64,000 nt of DNA from Caulobacter segnis (GTDB lineage: Bacteria > Pseudomonadota > Alphaproteobacteria > Caulobacterales > Caulobacteraceae), in NCBI RefSeq assembly GCF_023935105.1, contig NZ_CP096040.1:930001-994000 (forward strand). The letters are read 5' to 3'. Below the pieces are notes generated by a model. It did no database searches and had not been told where the DNA came from. It saw only the letters and a list, made by a program, of their open reading frames with translations. Shown in pieces: positions 30,339 to 38,852 of the stretch. Made by a program: the position numbers and the translations under genes. Position 1 is the first letter of the stretch, and each line of letters begins with the position of its first letter.

Positions 30339-31154
30339 ATGTCCCAGGTCCAGCGCCGCCCCAAGGTGATGGGGATCGTCAATGTCACGCCCGACAGCTT
30401 CTCGGACGGCGGTCAGTTCGTGTCGACAGCCGACGGGATCGAGCACGCGCGCCGGCTGATCGCCCAGGGCGCCGACATCCTGGACATCGGCGGCGAGAGC
30501 ACCCGGCCAGGCGCGGCCCAGGTCTCGGAATTCGACGAGATCCTGCGCGTGGTCCCGCTGATCGAGGCGATCCGCGCGGTCAGCGACATTCCGATCTCGA
30601 TCGACACCATGAAGCCCGGCGTGGCCCGTGCGGCGGTTAAGGCCGGGGCGACGATCTGGAACGACGTGGCGGCCCTGCGCTTCTCGCCTCAGGCGCCCGA
30701 GGTCGCGGCCGAGCTGGGCTGCGAGGTCGTGCTGATGCACATGCTGGGCCAGCCGGGGACCATGCAGGACGCCCCGCGCTACGACGACGTCGTGGCCGAG
30801 GTCGAGGCGTTCCTACTTGCCAGGGCCTTCACGGCCATGGCTGCCGGCGTGGCCAAGGAAAGGATCTGGCTGGACCCGGGCATCGGCTTCGGCAAGACGG
30901 TGGCGCACAATCTGGCTCTGCTGGCCGCTCTGCCCCGGTTCGTGGCGCTCGGCTATCCGATCCTGCTCGGGGCCAGCCGCAAGCGCTTCATCGCCGGGGT
31001 GGATCTCTCCGCCGGCGAGGCGACGGATCGGCTGGGCGGCTCGCTGGCCGCGCATCTGCAAGGCGGAGTTGCGGGCGTGGCGGCGGTTCGCGTTCACGAT
31101 GTTCGCGAGACGGTCCAGGCGCTGGACGTACAAGCCGCGATTTTAGGCGCCTGA
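30339..31154 (+). CDS. folP: Dihydropteroate synthase
   Basis: A 271-residue TIM-barrel enzyme that condenses p-aminobenzoate with the pterin pyrophosphate in folate synthesis and is the sulfonamide target. The signatures GIVNVTPDSFSDGG (about residues 13-26) and DIGGESTRPGA (about 49-59) bind the pterin diphosphate, and LLGASRKRFI lies near the C-terminus. It lies 9 bases downstream of the hybrid kinase gene. Confidence 0.93.
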   Translation: MSQVQRRPKVMGIVNVTPDSFSDGGQFVSTADGIEHARRLIAQGADILDIGGESTRPGAAQVSEFDEILRVVPLIEAIRAVSDIPISIDTMKPGVARAAVKAGATIWNDVAALRFSPQAPEVAAELGCEVVLMHMLGQPGTMQDAPRYDDVVAEVEAFLLARAFTAMAAGVAKERIWLDPGIGFGKTVAHNLALLAALPRFVALGYPILLGASRKRFIAGVDLSAGEATDRLGGSLAAHLQGGVAGVAAVRVHDVRETVQALDVQAAILGA

Positions 31155-31288
31155 GCCAAACCCTTGTCGTGTCACCATTATGTGCGGTTGCGCGCGTTTC
31201 TGGGTTGAATTTGCTTGCCAGTCTCGCTTGCGAGGTGGAGAATCAGTGCGTTTAGATGTCCGGGTCAGTTTTTCGAAAGCGTTTAACG

Positions 31289-31642
31289 ATGCCCCCGCGC
31301 CATGCCCTCATCATCGAAGACGAGATCCTGATCGCCATCGAGATCGAGGCGCTGCTGAAGTCGCAAGGCTTCACCAGCGTCGCCATCGCCGAAAGCCCCA
31401 CGGACGCCTTGGACAGCGCCCTGAAACGCAAGCCGGACCTGATCACCGCCGACTACCGCATCGTCGACGGCACTGGTGTCGAGGCGGTGAAGATGATCAT
31501 GGCTCACCTCGGGCCCATACCGGTCGTCTATATCACCGGCAACGCCACGGCGCTGGACGAGCAGGGCGGCCTCATCGTCCAGAAGCCGATCCGGCCCTAC
31601 ATCCTGGCCGGCGCCTGGCAGAACGCCCTTCAGCCGGCCTAG
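31289..31642 (+). CDS. Single-domain response regulator
   Basis: A 117-residue receiver domain with no output domain. Acidic pocket IIEDE (Glu10, Asp11), phospho-acceptor Asp55 (ITADYRI), switch Thr in YITGN and Lys99 in QKPI are all in place. It would act as a phosphate sink or shuttle. The start is uncertain: ATG 31289 matches the family N-terminus, while ATG 31256 would add 11 residues. It is 134 bases after folP and 43 before thiD. Confidence 0.82.
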   Translation: MPPRHALIIEDEILIAIEIEALLKSQGFTSVAIAESPTDALDSALKRKPDLITADYRIVDGTGVEAVKMIMAHLGPIPVVYITGNATALDEQGGLIVQKPIRPYILAGAWQNALQPA

Positions 31643-31685
31643 TCGGCCTCTCCCCTTCGCTCCGATTCCCGCCTAAACACCGGGA

Positions 31686-32489
31686 ATGTCCAGCACCTCC
31701 AAAGGCCGTGTCCTCGTCATCGCCGGATCCGATTCCGGTGGCGGCGCGGGGATTCAGGCCGACATCAAGACCATCACCGCCCTGGGCGGCTACGCGGCCA
31801 CCGCCATCACCGCCGTCACCGTGCAGAACACCCTGGGCGTCACCGGCGTCCATCCGATCCCGCTCGAGGTGATCGCCGCCCAGGCTCGGGCGGTGCTGGA
31901 CGACATCGGCGCCGACGCGCTCAAGACCGGCATGCTGGGCGACGCGGCCGTGGTCGAGACCGTGGCCGCCGCCATCGATCATGCCGGCAAGATCCCGGCG
32001 GTCGTCGACCCGGTGATGATCGCCAAGGGCGGCGCGCCTCTGTTGGCGGAAGCCGCGATCGGCGCGGTCAAGAGCCTGATGATTCCGCGCGCGGCCCTGC
32101 TGACCCCCAATGCGCCCGAGGCCGCCGCCCTGACGGGCGTGGCGGTCGAGACCACCGATGACCTGCGGCGCGCCGGCGAGGCCCTGCTGGCCATGGGCGC
32201 CCAGGCGGTGCTGATGAAGGGCGGGCATGTGGCCGGTGACCGTGTCGTCGATGTCCTGATGACCGCCGACGGCGAGACCACCTTCGAGGGCGAGCGGATC
32301 GAGACCCGCCATACCCACGGCACCGGCTGCACGCTGGCCTCGGCCTGCGCCACGGGACTGGCCCAGGGCCTGTCTCTGGAGGAAGCCGTCGCTCGCGCCT
32401 GGAACTATGTCCACGAGGCGATGCTGCGCGCCCCGGGCTTCGGCGCGGGCCATGGTCCCCTCGACCATGGCTGGACCCTGCGCGCATGA
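31686..32489 (+). CDS. thiD: Hydroxymethylpyrimidine/phosphomethylpyrimidine kinase
   Basis: A 267-residue ribokinase-like enzyme that phosphorylates HMP twice to HMP-PP for thiamine synthesis. VLVIAGSDSGGGAGIQADIKT (about residues 9-29) binds substrate and HTHGTGCTLASACATG (about 206-221) is the anion hole with the catalytic base. No thiamine riboswitch is visible upstream. It overlaps the next gene by 4 bases. Confidence 0.92.
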   Translation: MSSTSKGRVLVIAGSDSGGGAGIQADIKTITALGGYAATAITAVTVQNTLGVTGVHPIPLEVIAAQARAVLDDIGADALKTGMLGDAAVVETVAAAIDHAGKIPAVVDPVMIAKGGAPLLAEAAIGAVKSLMIPRAALLTPNAPEAAALTGVAVETTDDLRRAGEALLAMGAQAVLMKGGHVAGDRVVDVLMTADGETTFEGERIETRHTHGTGCTLASACATGLAQGLSLEEAVARAWNYVHEAMLRAPGFGAGHGPLDHGWTLRA

Positions 32490-33070
32490 CCAACACGCTC
32501 GAAACCCGCCTGATCGAGATCGTTCGCGCCACGCCCACGACCTGGGCGGTGCTCGAAACAGTCCGCGACCTGGATCTGCCCGACTGGATGATCTTCTCGG
32601 GCGCGGTCTATCAGCCGGTCTGGAACCACCTGACCGGTCGCGACCTGACCTACGGCATCAAGGACTACGACGTCGCCTATCATGACGACAGCGACACCTC
32701 GTATGAGGCCGAGGACGTCGTCATCCAGCGCGTGGCGGCCGCCTTCGAGCCGCCGCTGCGCGATCTCGTCGAGGTCCGCAACCAGGCCCGCGTCCATCTC
32801 TGGTTCGAGAAGAAGTTCGGCGCCGACGAGCCCTATCCGCCGCTGGAGGACAGCGCCGCGGCCCTGAAGCGCTTCGTGGCCACGGCCTTCTGCGTCGGGG
32901 TGCGGTTGGAGAAGGACGATAGCCTGAACGTCTGGGCGCCGTTCGGCCTGGAGGACCTTTTCGACCTGCGCCTGCGGCCCAACCCGCTGCGGGTGAAGGG
33001 GGCGGGCGGCTGGGCGCGCACGACCGGCTCGGCAAAGGCCCGCTGGCCCGAGATCTCGATCGAGCCCTGA
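32486..33070 (+). CDS. DUF925-family nucleotidyltransferase
   Basis: A 194-residue protein matching the COG3575/DUF925 nucleotidyltransferase-fold group. FSGAVYQPVWNHLTG is followed by the acid pair in GIKDYDVAYHD (about residues 54-64), consistent with the two metal-binding acids of the fold, then QARVHLWFEKKFG and a C-terminal FDLRLRPNP. The substrate is unknown. The start ATG overlaps the thiD stop, so they are translationally coupled. Confidence 0.75.
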   Translation: MTNTLETRLIEIVRATPTTWAVLETVRDLDLPDWMIFSGAVYQPVWNHLTGRDLTYGIKDYDVAYHDDSDTSYEAEDVVIQRVAAAFEPPLRDLVEVRNQARVHLWFEKKFGADEPYPPLEDSAAALKRFVATAFCVGVRLEKDDSLNVWAPFGLEDLFDLRLRPNPLRVKGAGGWARTTGSAKARWPEISIEP

Positions 33071-33153
33071 TTGTAACGGGGACAATATAGGCTTTGCACC
33101 CGACGCGGCGGGCGCATAACAGCGATGACCATTGGACTTTCGGGGAGCTTCCC

Positions 33154-33975
33154 ATGCGCCAGTGGACCATCGACGCCTTCGCCAGCGGCCCGTTCAAGGG
33201 CAATCCGGCCTGTGTGCTCGAACCCTTCGACACCTGGCCCTCGGACGCCTGGATGCAGGCGCTCGCCGCCGAGAACAACCAGGCCGAGACGGCCTATCTG
33301 CTGAGGACCGCCGATCCGGCCCGCTTCGGCCTGCGCTGGTTCACGCCGACGCGGGAAGCGCCGCTGTGCGGCCACGCCACCCTGGCGGCCGCCCACGCGC
33401 TGTTCGTCGAAATGGGCGCGGATGTTCCCCTGCTGACCTTCGACACCTTGTCGGGGCCTCTCACCGTGCGCCGGGACGGCGAGCGGCTGGAGATGGACTT
33501 TCCGGCCGATCCGCCGCGCCAGACCTCGGTTCCCGCGGGGCTGGCCGCCGCGCTGGGCGTCGAGCCGATCGAGATGTGGGCCGGCGCCTATCTGATCGCG
33601 GTGCTGAAGGACGAGGCGACGGTGCGCGCCCTCCAGCCGGACCTGGCGGCGCTGAAGGTCATCGCGGGCGAGGCCAAGGACGGGGCGGGCCAGACTGTCG
33701 TCGTGGCCCGGGCCGACGCCGGCCAGCCTTACCAGGTGGTCAGCCGCTTCTTCGCGCCGGCCGCCGGGATCCCGGAGGATCCCACCACGGGTTCGGCCCA
33801 CTGCATCCTGATGCCGCTGTACGGCGACAAGCTGGGCGAGGGCGTCCTGAAGTTCCATCAGGCCTATCCCGGCCGGGGCGGGGACCTGGAATGCGAAAAC
33901 CGCGGCGCGCGCGTTCTGTTGCGCGGCCGCGGCTTCACGGTGTTGGAGAGCCGGCTCCGGGTGGAGCCGGCTTAG
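33154..33975 (+). CDS. PhzF-family isomerase/epimerase
   Basis: A 273-residue PhzF-fold protein with the hallmark N-terminus VDAF-like ([17 protein letters not shown]), the catalytic Glu in NNQAETAYL (about residues 42-50), [23 protein letters not shown] and a C-terminal [10 protein letters not shown]. Genuine PhzF isomerises a phenazine precursor; most relatives have unknown roles, and no phenazine genes are nearby. ATG 33154 follows GGGGAG. Its last codons form a 10-bp hairpin. Confidence 0.85.
   Translation: MRQWTIDAFASGPFKGNPACVLEPFDTWPSDAWMQALAAENNQAETAYLLRTADPARFGLRWFTPTREAPLCGHATLAAAHALFVEMGADVPLLTFDTLSGPLTVRRDGERLEMDFPADPPRQTSVPAGLAAALGVEPIEMWAGAYLIAVLKDEATVRALQPDLAALKVIAGEAKDGAGQTVVVARADAGQPYQVVSRFFAPAAGIPEDPTTGSAHCILMPLYGDKLGEGVLKFHQAYPGRGGDLECENRGARVLLRGRGFTVLESRLRVEPA
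33949..33972. terminator. Perfect hairpin across the phzF-like 3' end
   Basis: AGCCGGCTCC and GGAGCCGGCT are exact complements separated by 4 bases, just before the stop codon at 33973. There is no T-run on either strand. It lies between convergent genes and may act as a transcript-end stabiliser. Confidence 0.45.
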
Positions 33976-33985
33976 AAGCTAGTCG

Positions 33986-34339
33986 TTACCAGCGGCGGTC
34001 CGGACCACGGTGGTCGCCGTAGCCGTAACCATAGTCACGGTCGTGGCGCTCGTAGCGGATCTGGGCGCTGATGCGGTCGAAGCGACGATCCAGGTCGGCG
34101 CGTTCCCAGCCGCTCAGGCCACCGCGACGATAGCGGGATTCCAGGCGGGCGGTTTCGCGCAGCTCGGCGCGCAGGCGGTAGGCTTCACCACGGGTCAGCG
34201 TACCGTTGCGCTGGCCCATGTCGATGCGGCGTTCCAGCTGGTCCTGGCGCTGGTTGATCGACTGCGCCGAGGCCACGGCGGGGACGGTGGCGGCCGCCAG
34301 GGCCGAGACCGCAACGATCGGGATCAGGATCTTTTTCAT
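33986..34339 (-). CDS. Small exported basic protein of unknown function
   Basis: A 117-residue protein with a clear signal peptide (MKKILIPIVAVSALAAATVPAVASAQ). The mature part is charged, helical and Arg-rich (LERRIDMGQRNGTLTRGEAYRLRAEL, then DLDRRFDRISAQIRYERHDRD) and ends in an aromatic/Asp/Arg tail (YGYGYGDHRGPDRRW). No family is recognised with certainty. ATG 34339 follows GAGGAACC; the longer frame to 34417 adds only non-signal sequence. A GAAC-rich region lies about 115 bases upstream. Confidence 0.75.
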   Translation of the reverse strand: MKKILIPIVAVSALAAATVPAVASAQSINQRQDQLERRIDMGQRNGTLTRGEAYRLRAELRETARLESRYRRGGLSGWERADLDRRFDRISAQIRYERHDRDYGYGYGDHRGPDRRW

Positions 34340-34451
34340 CGTTCGGTTCCTCTTCGAATTGCTCCATCGCGTCCCGTTGGGGAGGGGTGGGAAGCGACGT
34401 TGAGCTAAGAGAAACACACTCAGCCTGAAGCGGTTCTGAGCCGCCCGTTAT

Positions 34452-34466
34452 GTTCGGTTCATGTTC
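34452..34466 (-). promoter_or_regulatory. Possible LexA-type box, weak
   Basis: GTTC at 34452-34455 and 34463-34466 are spaced by 7 bases, and another GTTC lies between them at 34457-34460. On the coding strand of the 34339 gene this reads GAAC-N7-GAAC, as in the ruvC and imuA operators. It is 113 bases from the start codon, and about one chance match is expected in a window this size, so the call is tentative. Confidence 0.25.
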
Positions 34467-34486
34467 AGGTGGTCGGCGACGGAGGC

Positions 34487-36421
34487 TCAGGCCGCCTGCG
34501 CCAGCCGGGCCGCCGTCATGGCCGCTTCGATGGCGGCGTAGAGCTTGGTGACTTCGATCGGCTTGGCCACATGGCCGTCCATGCCGGCGGCCAGATAGCC
34601 CTCGACCTGATGGGCCAGGGCGTTGGCGGTCACGGCCACGATCGGGGTGCGCGGACGGTCTTCGGCGGCTTCCAGGGCGCGGATCGCCTGGGCGGCCTCG
34701 ACGCCGTCCATGCCGGGCATGTGGATGTCCATCAGCACGATGTCGAACTTCGACTCTTTCCAGGCCTGGATGCAGGCCTCGCCGTCGGCGACCAGCACGA
34801 CTTCGGCGTGCAGCGGGGCGAGGACGGCCTGGACTACCTTCTGGTTGGTCGGATTGTCGTCGGCCGCCAGCACGCGCAAGCGAGAGGGTTCGGCTGGCGC
34901 CGTCTTGGCTTCGGCTTCGGGCATGGCCGGGGTCTCCGCCGCTTCGACCGCGGGGACATGGCCATCGTCGATATAGTGGATGTCGGTGATCGCCTCTTCG
35001 CGGGGCAGGGCGACCAGGACGGTGAAGGTGGAGCCGCGGCCCTCGCGGCTTTGAACCTTGATCGAGCCGTCCATCAGATTGGCCAGTTCGCGGCAGATGG
35101 CCAGGCCCAGGCCCGAGCCGCCGAAGCGGCGGGTGGTCGAGCTGTCGGCCTGGACGAACTTGTCGAACAGGCGCGGCAGGATGTCGGGCGACATGCCGAT
35201 ACCGGTGTCGGCCACGTCGATGCGCAGACCGTCGCCATCCTCGGCCGAGGCGAAGCGAACGGCGACGGCGCCTTCCAGCGTGAACTTCAGGGCGTTGGCG
35301 ATCAGGTTGCCCAGGATTTGGCGCAGGCGGTCCACGTCGCCGCGCCATAGTCCTTGGGCCTCCGGCGCGATGGCGACCTCGAAGGCCAGGCCTCTGTCGC
35401 GGGCCTGGGGCGCGTAGGTCTCGCGGATACTCTGGGCCAGCTGGGCGATGTCGAACGGGCGGTCCTGGATCTCCAGGCGGCCGGCCTCGATCTTCGACAG
35501 GTCCAGCACGTCGTTCAGCACGCCAAGCAGCACGGCGCCGGACTCGCGGATCACCGACAGGCGCTCGCGCTGGGTCGGGGCCAGGTCGTCCATGGCCATG
35601 ACCTCGGCCATGGCCAGAACGCCGTTCAGGGGCGTGCGGATCTCGTGGCTCATATTTGCCAGGAAATGCGACTTCAGCACGTTGGCGGCGTTGGCGTCGT
35701 CGCGCGCCTTGACCAGTTCGGCCATGGCGCCCCGCAGGTCGTGGTCGTTGGCCTCCAGGCGCGTCACCAGATGGTTGAAGCTGGCGGTCAGGCTCTGGAA
35801 GACGTCGTCGTCGGCGGTGTGCTCGACGACCTTGAACCGGCCGCCCAAGGCGGTCTCGTGCATGGCCTCTGACAGGCGCTCCATCGGGCGGGCCAGGCGT
35901 CGGGCCAGGCTGTTGGCCAGCAGGATCGCCAGGCCGGCCGCGCCGAAGAACAGGGCTCCGGTCAGGGCCAGGTCGCGGGCCAGGGTCTGGCCCAGGCCCG
36001 GGTGCTGGGCGACCAGAACCAGGGAGCCGACGGTCTGGGAGGACAGCTTGATCGGGCGCGTCAGCGTGTCGGCGTCGGTGGGACTGGCCTCACCCAGCTG
36101 GGCGACGGTGCGGCCCTTGGTGTCGATGATTCGCACGGAGGCGACGCTGGGCGCCTTGGCGACGGCCTCCAGGGCCCGATAGACGCCGACCATGTTGTGG
36201 TCGGCCAGCGGCGCGGCGGCGCCGGCGGCGGCCATCTGGGCCAGGATCTCGTGATTGGCGCGCGCTTCCTGCCGCGCGACGCTCCACTGCTGCAGCATGA
36301 AGCACAGGCACGCGGCCACGAGCGCGAGCACGGTCGTGGCCAGGGCCACGCCCGCGATTCGCGCCTGGAGGGGCGCGTGCGTCGGCGCGCTGCTCGCGCT
36401 GTCGTTGTGCTGTTCGCCCAT
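34487..36421 (-). CDS. Membrane hybrid histidine kinase (CHASE8-HAMP type)
   Basis: A 644-residue sensor kinase. Transmembrane helices at about residues 21-43 and 149-168 enclose a periplasmic sensor of about 105 residues (possibly CHASE8). Then come HAMP, HisKA with phospho-acceptor His259 (FLANMSHEIRTPLNG), HATPase (NLIANALKFT, DTGIGM, GSGLGLAI), an Ala/Glu/Pro linker around 475-505 and a receiver with Asp565 (IVLMDIHMPGMDG). Start ATG 36421 is chosen; TTG 36439 is in frame. The signal is unknown. The gene is monocistronic and divergent from the small gene at 36594. Confidence 0.9.
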   Translation of the reverse strand: MGEQHNDSASSAPTHAPLQARIAGVALATTVLALVAACLCFMLQQWSVARQEARANHEILAQMAAAGAAAPLADHNMVGVYRALEAVAKAPSVASVRIIDTKGRTVAQLGEASPTDADTLTRPIKLSSQTVGSLVLVAQHPGLGQTLARDLALTGALFFGAAGLAILLANSLARRLARPMERLSEAMHETALGGRFKVVEHTADDDVFQSLTASFNHLVTRLEANDHDLRGAMAELVKARDDANAANVLKSHFLANMSHEIRTPLNGVLAMAEVMAMDDLAPTQRERLSVIRESGAVLLGVLNDVLDLSKIEAGRLEIQDRPFDIAQLAQSIRETYAPQARDRGLAFEVAIAPEAQGLWRGDVDRLRQILGNLIANALKFTLEGAVAVRFASAEDGDGLRIDVADTGIGMSPDILPRLFDKFVQADSSTTRRFGGSGLGLAICRELANLMDGSIKVQSREGRGSTFTVLVALPREEAITDIHYIDDGHVPAVEAAETPAMPEAEAKTAPAEPSRLRVLAADDNPTNQKVVQAVLAPLHAEVVLVADGEACIQAWKESKFDIVLMDIHMPGMDGVEAAQAIRALEAAEDRPRTPIVAVTANALAHQVEGYLAAGMDGHVAKPIEVTKLYAAIEAAMTAARLAQAA

Positions 36422-36567
36422 TAGCGTCCAGGAACTCAATCGTCACGACAGTGTGCCTGAAGGTTCCTAACGCTTCGCTTCCAAGGTCATTCGGAGATAC
36501 GCGGCAAAACAACGCTAAGGCGCATTTTTGCGTTGCTTTCGCTTTAACATTCTATTTACCCTTTCCA

Positions 36568-36583
36568 TTAGTGTTTCGTTAAC
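36568..36583 (+). promoter_or_regulatory. Possible CtrA box
   Basis: TTAG-N7-TTAAC at 36568-36583 matches the Caulobacter CtrA consensus TTAA-N7-TTAAC except for one base. A weaker TTAA-N8-TTACC lies at 36544-36560. The box is 10 bases before the GTG of the next gene. This is pattern matching only. Confidence 0.4.
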
Positions 36584-36593
36584 GGAGGCGGGC

Positions 36594-36926
36594 GTGGAAA
36601 AGGTTTTTGTTGCGAAGCGTGTGGCCAGCAAGCTGTACGCAACCGAAGCGGCGGTGGACGCGGCTATGGTCGAAGTCGCCGAGATGATGGCCGAGTTGGT
36701 GCAGGCTCGTAAGGACCTGAACCTGGCGGCCACGGTTGGTCACGGCGTTAGCGCCAAGCTCGTGGAAGCCATGCAGGCGCTGTCGAGCGCGCGCACGGCC
36801 GTCGTCGAGGCGCATGGCGGATTGGATGAGACGCGTCTGCGGCTTGGCATGCGCACGCGCATGGGCGGCGCTCTGTACCCTGAGAAAGAACAGTCTGGCA
36901 CGACCGGCCTGCGCGAGGCCGTCTAA
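36594..36926 (+). CDS. Small helical protein of unknown function
   Basis: A 110-residue soluble protein, strongly helical with coiled-coil character across residues 15-75 (ATEAAVDAAMVEVAEMMAELVQARKDL and following) and a loop-like C-terminus (RMGGALYPEKEQSG). GTG 36594 follows a good CGGAGG ribosome site and begins EKVFVAKRVASKLYA. I recognise no family. A possible CtrA box precedes it, which would suggest cell-cycle control. Confidence 0.65.
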   Translation: MEKVFVAKRVASKLYATEAAVDAAMVEVAEMMAELVQARKDLNLAATVGHGVSAKLVEAMQALSSARTAVVEAHGGLDETRLRLGMRTRMGGALYPEKEQSGTTGLREAV

Positions 36927-36962
36927 GGTCTCGGCAAAAACACATTGCAATAGTTTAATACC

Positions 36963-36994
36963 TTTGGGCCTCTAATTTGTATTAGAGGCCCAAA
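36963..36994 (+). promoter_or_regulatory. Perfect 14-bp inverted repeat abutting a start codon
   Basis: TTTGGGCCTCTAAT at 36963-36976 and its exact complement at 36981-36994 are separated by TTGT. The repeat ends 2 bases before the ATG at 36997, in the position a ribosome site would occupy, and no Shine-Dalgarno sequence is visible. It may be a protein operator, an RNA hairpin that hides the start, or a terminator of the upstream gene, though no T-run follows. Confidence 0.6.
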
Positions 36995-36996
36995 GC

Positions 36997-37428
36997 ATGT
37001 TTGCGTATCTGCAACTGTTGTTCTTGGTTGATTGGCTGCTGATCGCGGTGGCCTGCTTCGGCGCGTGGCGATGGGGCGCGCGGCAGGAACGTCATGCCGC
37101 GGCGCTGGTTCTGGCGATCTTCGTCGGTTTCATCCTGGCCAGCCTTATCCGCGACAAGGAATTCATCCGGGGCGTCTATCTGACGTTGGACGGCCTGCTG
37201 GCGCTGGGTCTGCTGTTGCTGTCGCTACGCTACGCCACGCGCTGGCTAGGCGTCACCGTCTTGTTGCAAGGGGTGCAGTTCAGTCTTCACGCCTATTACC
37301 TCGTCGCGGCCAGGCGATATGACAACTTCTATATCCTGGTGAACAATCTGGTCAGTCTGGGCGTGTTGATCTGCTTGCTGACAGGCGTCGCGCTGGCCTG
37401 GCGCGCGAGACGGCGCGCCGCAAAATAA
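36997..37428 (+). CDS. Four-helix membrane protein of unknown function
   Basis: A 143-residue inner-membrane protein with four hydrophobic helices (about residues 5-24, 33-52, 61-97 as one or two segments, and 112-135) and a basic C-terminal tail (RARRRAAK). No family is recognised. It lacks a visible ribosome site; a strong hairpin lies directly before the ATG. Confidence 0.65.
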   Translation: MFAYLQLLFLVDWLLIAVACFGAWRWGARQERHAAALVLAIFVGFILASLIRDKEFIRGVYLTLDGLLALGLLLLSLRYATRWLGVTVLLQGVQFSLHAYYLVAARRYDNFYILVNNLVSLGVLICLLTGVALAWRARRRAAK

Positions 37429-37469
37429 TTGCCGCGACCGGACGATTTGTCCGACGTGTCGCAAAATCT

Positions 37470-37563
37470 CTCCTTGCTTTTCCCGGCCGAACAGGGTTTC
37501 TCGCCGGCGGGCCACGCCCTCCCAACGGGGCGCAGTCCATCTGTAAGGATGGGAGACATCGCT
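37470..37563 (+). promoter_or_regulatory. serC leader RNA (approximate)
   Basis: Alphaproteobacterial serC genes carry a conserved structured leader, the serC motif. Here CGCCC at 37515-37519 pairs with GGGCG at 37528-37532, and the loop bases CTCCCA at 37519-37524 complement TGGGAG at 37550-37555. The latter holds the serC ribosome site (GGGAG). The two pairings give a pseudoknot or a switch that can hide the ribosome site. Placement and pairing are seen; the ligand, if any, is unknown. Confidence 0.65.
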
Positions 37564-38739
37564 ATGACCACGACCCTCGCCAAGCCGGCGATCCGCCCGG
37601 CTCGCCCCGAGTTCTCTTCCGGCCCCTGCGCCAAGCGCCCCGGCTGGACCCCCGAAAATCTCCGGAACGCCGTCCTCGGCCGTTCGCACCGCTCGAAGCT
37701 GGGCAAGGCGCGCCTGAAGGCCGCCATCGACCAGACGCGCGAAGTTCTGGAAGTGCCGGCCGACTTCCTGATCGGCATCGTCGCCGGTTCGGACACCGGC
37801 GCCGTCGAGATGGCCATGTGGTCGATGCTCGGCGCCCGCCCCGTACAACTGATGGCCTTCGAGTCCTTCGGCAAGGACTGGGTCACGGACGTCACCAAGC
37901 AACTGAAGCTGCCCGACGTCGAGGTGCTGAGCGCCCCGTACGGCCAGCTGCCCGACACGACCAAGGTCGATCCCGCCAAGGATCTGGTTTTCACCTGGAA
38001 CGGCACGACCTCGGGCGTGCGTGTCCCGAACGCCGACTTCATCTCGGCCGATCGTGAAGGCATCACCATCTGCGACGCCACCAGCGCCGCCTTCGCCCAG
38101 GACCTGGACTGGGACAAGCTGGATGTCGTGACCTTCTCCTGGCAGAAGGCGCTGGGCGGCGAAGGCGCGCACGGGATCCTGATCCTGTCGCCGCGCGCCG
38201 TGGCCCGTCTGGAAAGCTACACGCCGGCCTGGCCGATGCCGAAGCTGTTCCGCATGACGAAAGCCGGCAAGATCGCCGCCGACATCTTCGAGGGCGCGAC
38301 GATCAACACGCCGTCGATGCTGTGCGTGGAAGACGCCCTGGACGCCCTGAAGTGGGCCGCCTCGATCGGCGGTCTGCAGGCCATGCAGGCCCGCGCCGAC
38401 CAGAACCTGGCGGTGCTGGCCGACTGGGTCGCCAAGACCCCGTGGGTGGACTTCCTGGCCGCGACGCCGGACATCCGCTCCAACACCTCGGTGTGCCTGA
38501 AGGTCGTCGATCCCACGATCGCGGCCTTGCCGGAAGACGCCCAGGCCGACTTCGCCAAGAAGCTGGCCAGCCTGCTCGAGAAGGAGGGCGCGGCCCTCGA
38601 TATTGGCGGCTATCGCGACGCCCCGGCCGGCCTGCGCATCTGGTGCGGCGCCACGGTGGAAGCTTCCGACCTGGAAGCCCTGACGCCTTGGCTCGACTGG
38701 GCCTTCGCCACCGTCTCGGCCGAACTGGCCGCCGCTTAA
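37564..38739 (+). CDS. serC: Phosphoserine aminotransferase
   Basis: A 391-residue PLP enzyme that converts 3-phosphohydroxypyruvate and glutamate to phosphoserine, the second step of serine synthesis. It belongs to the alphaproteobacterial/Methanosarcina-type subgroup ([14 protein letters not shown] near the N-terminus). The PLP-binding Lys is in [15 protein letters not shown] (about residue 200). ATG 37564 follows GGGAG inside the leader RNA. serA follows after 113 bases. Confidence 0.94.
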   Translation: MTTTLAKPAIRPARPEFSSGPCAKRPGWTPENLRNAVLGRSHRSKLGKARLKAAIDQTREVLEVPADFLIGIVAGSDTGAVEMAMWSMLGARPVQLMAFESFGKDWVTDVTKQLKLPDVEVLSAPYGQLPDTTKVDPAKDLVFTWNGTTSGVRVPNADFISADREGITICDATSAAFAQDLDWDKLDVVTFSWQKALGGEGAHGILILSPRAVARLESYTPAWPMPKLFRMTKAGKIAADIFEGATINTPSMLCVEDALDALKWAASIGGLQAMQARADQNLAVLADWVAKTPWVDFLAATPDIRSNTSVCLKVVDPTIAALPEDAQADFAKKLASLLEKEGAALDIGGYRDAPAGLRIWCGATVEASDLEALTPWLDWAFATVSAELAAA

Positions 38740-38745
38740 TTCGCG

Positions 38746-38775
38746 CCCTCCTTCCCCCTCGATGGGGGAGGGACG
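38746..38775. repeat. Short palindrome between serC and serA
   Basis: TCCCCC and GGGGGA pair across TCGAT within a CCCTCC...GGAGGG context. It resembles one arm of the longer C/G-rich palindromes found elsewhere in this window, and it could attenuate transcription into serA. Confidence 0.5.
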
Positions 38776-38852
38776 AGCGGCCCAGCCGCTTCAGACCACA
38801 CCCCAATTCCGTCCTTCCCGCAGCCGGAAGGCCCGAAAATCAGAGAGCTCCC

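Noticed and set aside
33132..34022. A 296-codon plus-strand frame overlapping the phzF-like gene
   Set aside because: It is the Arg/Gly-rich +2 frame of the phzF-like gene and has no similarity to anything.
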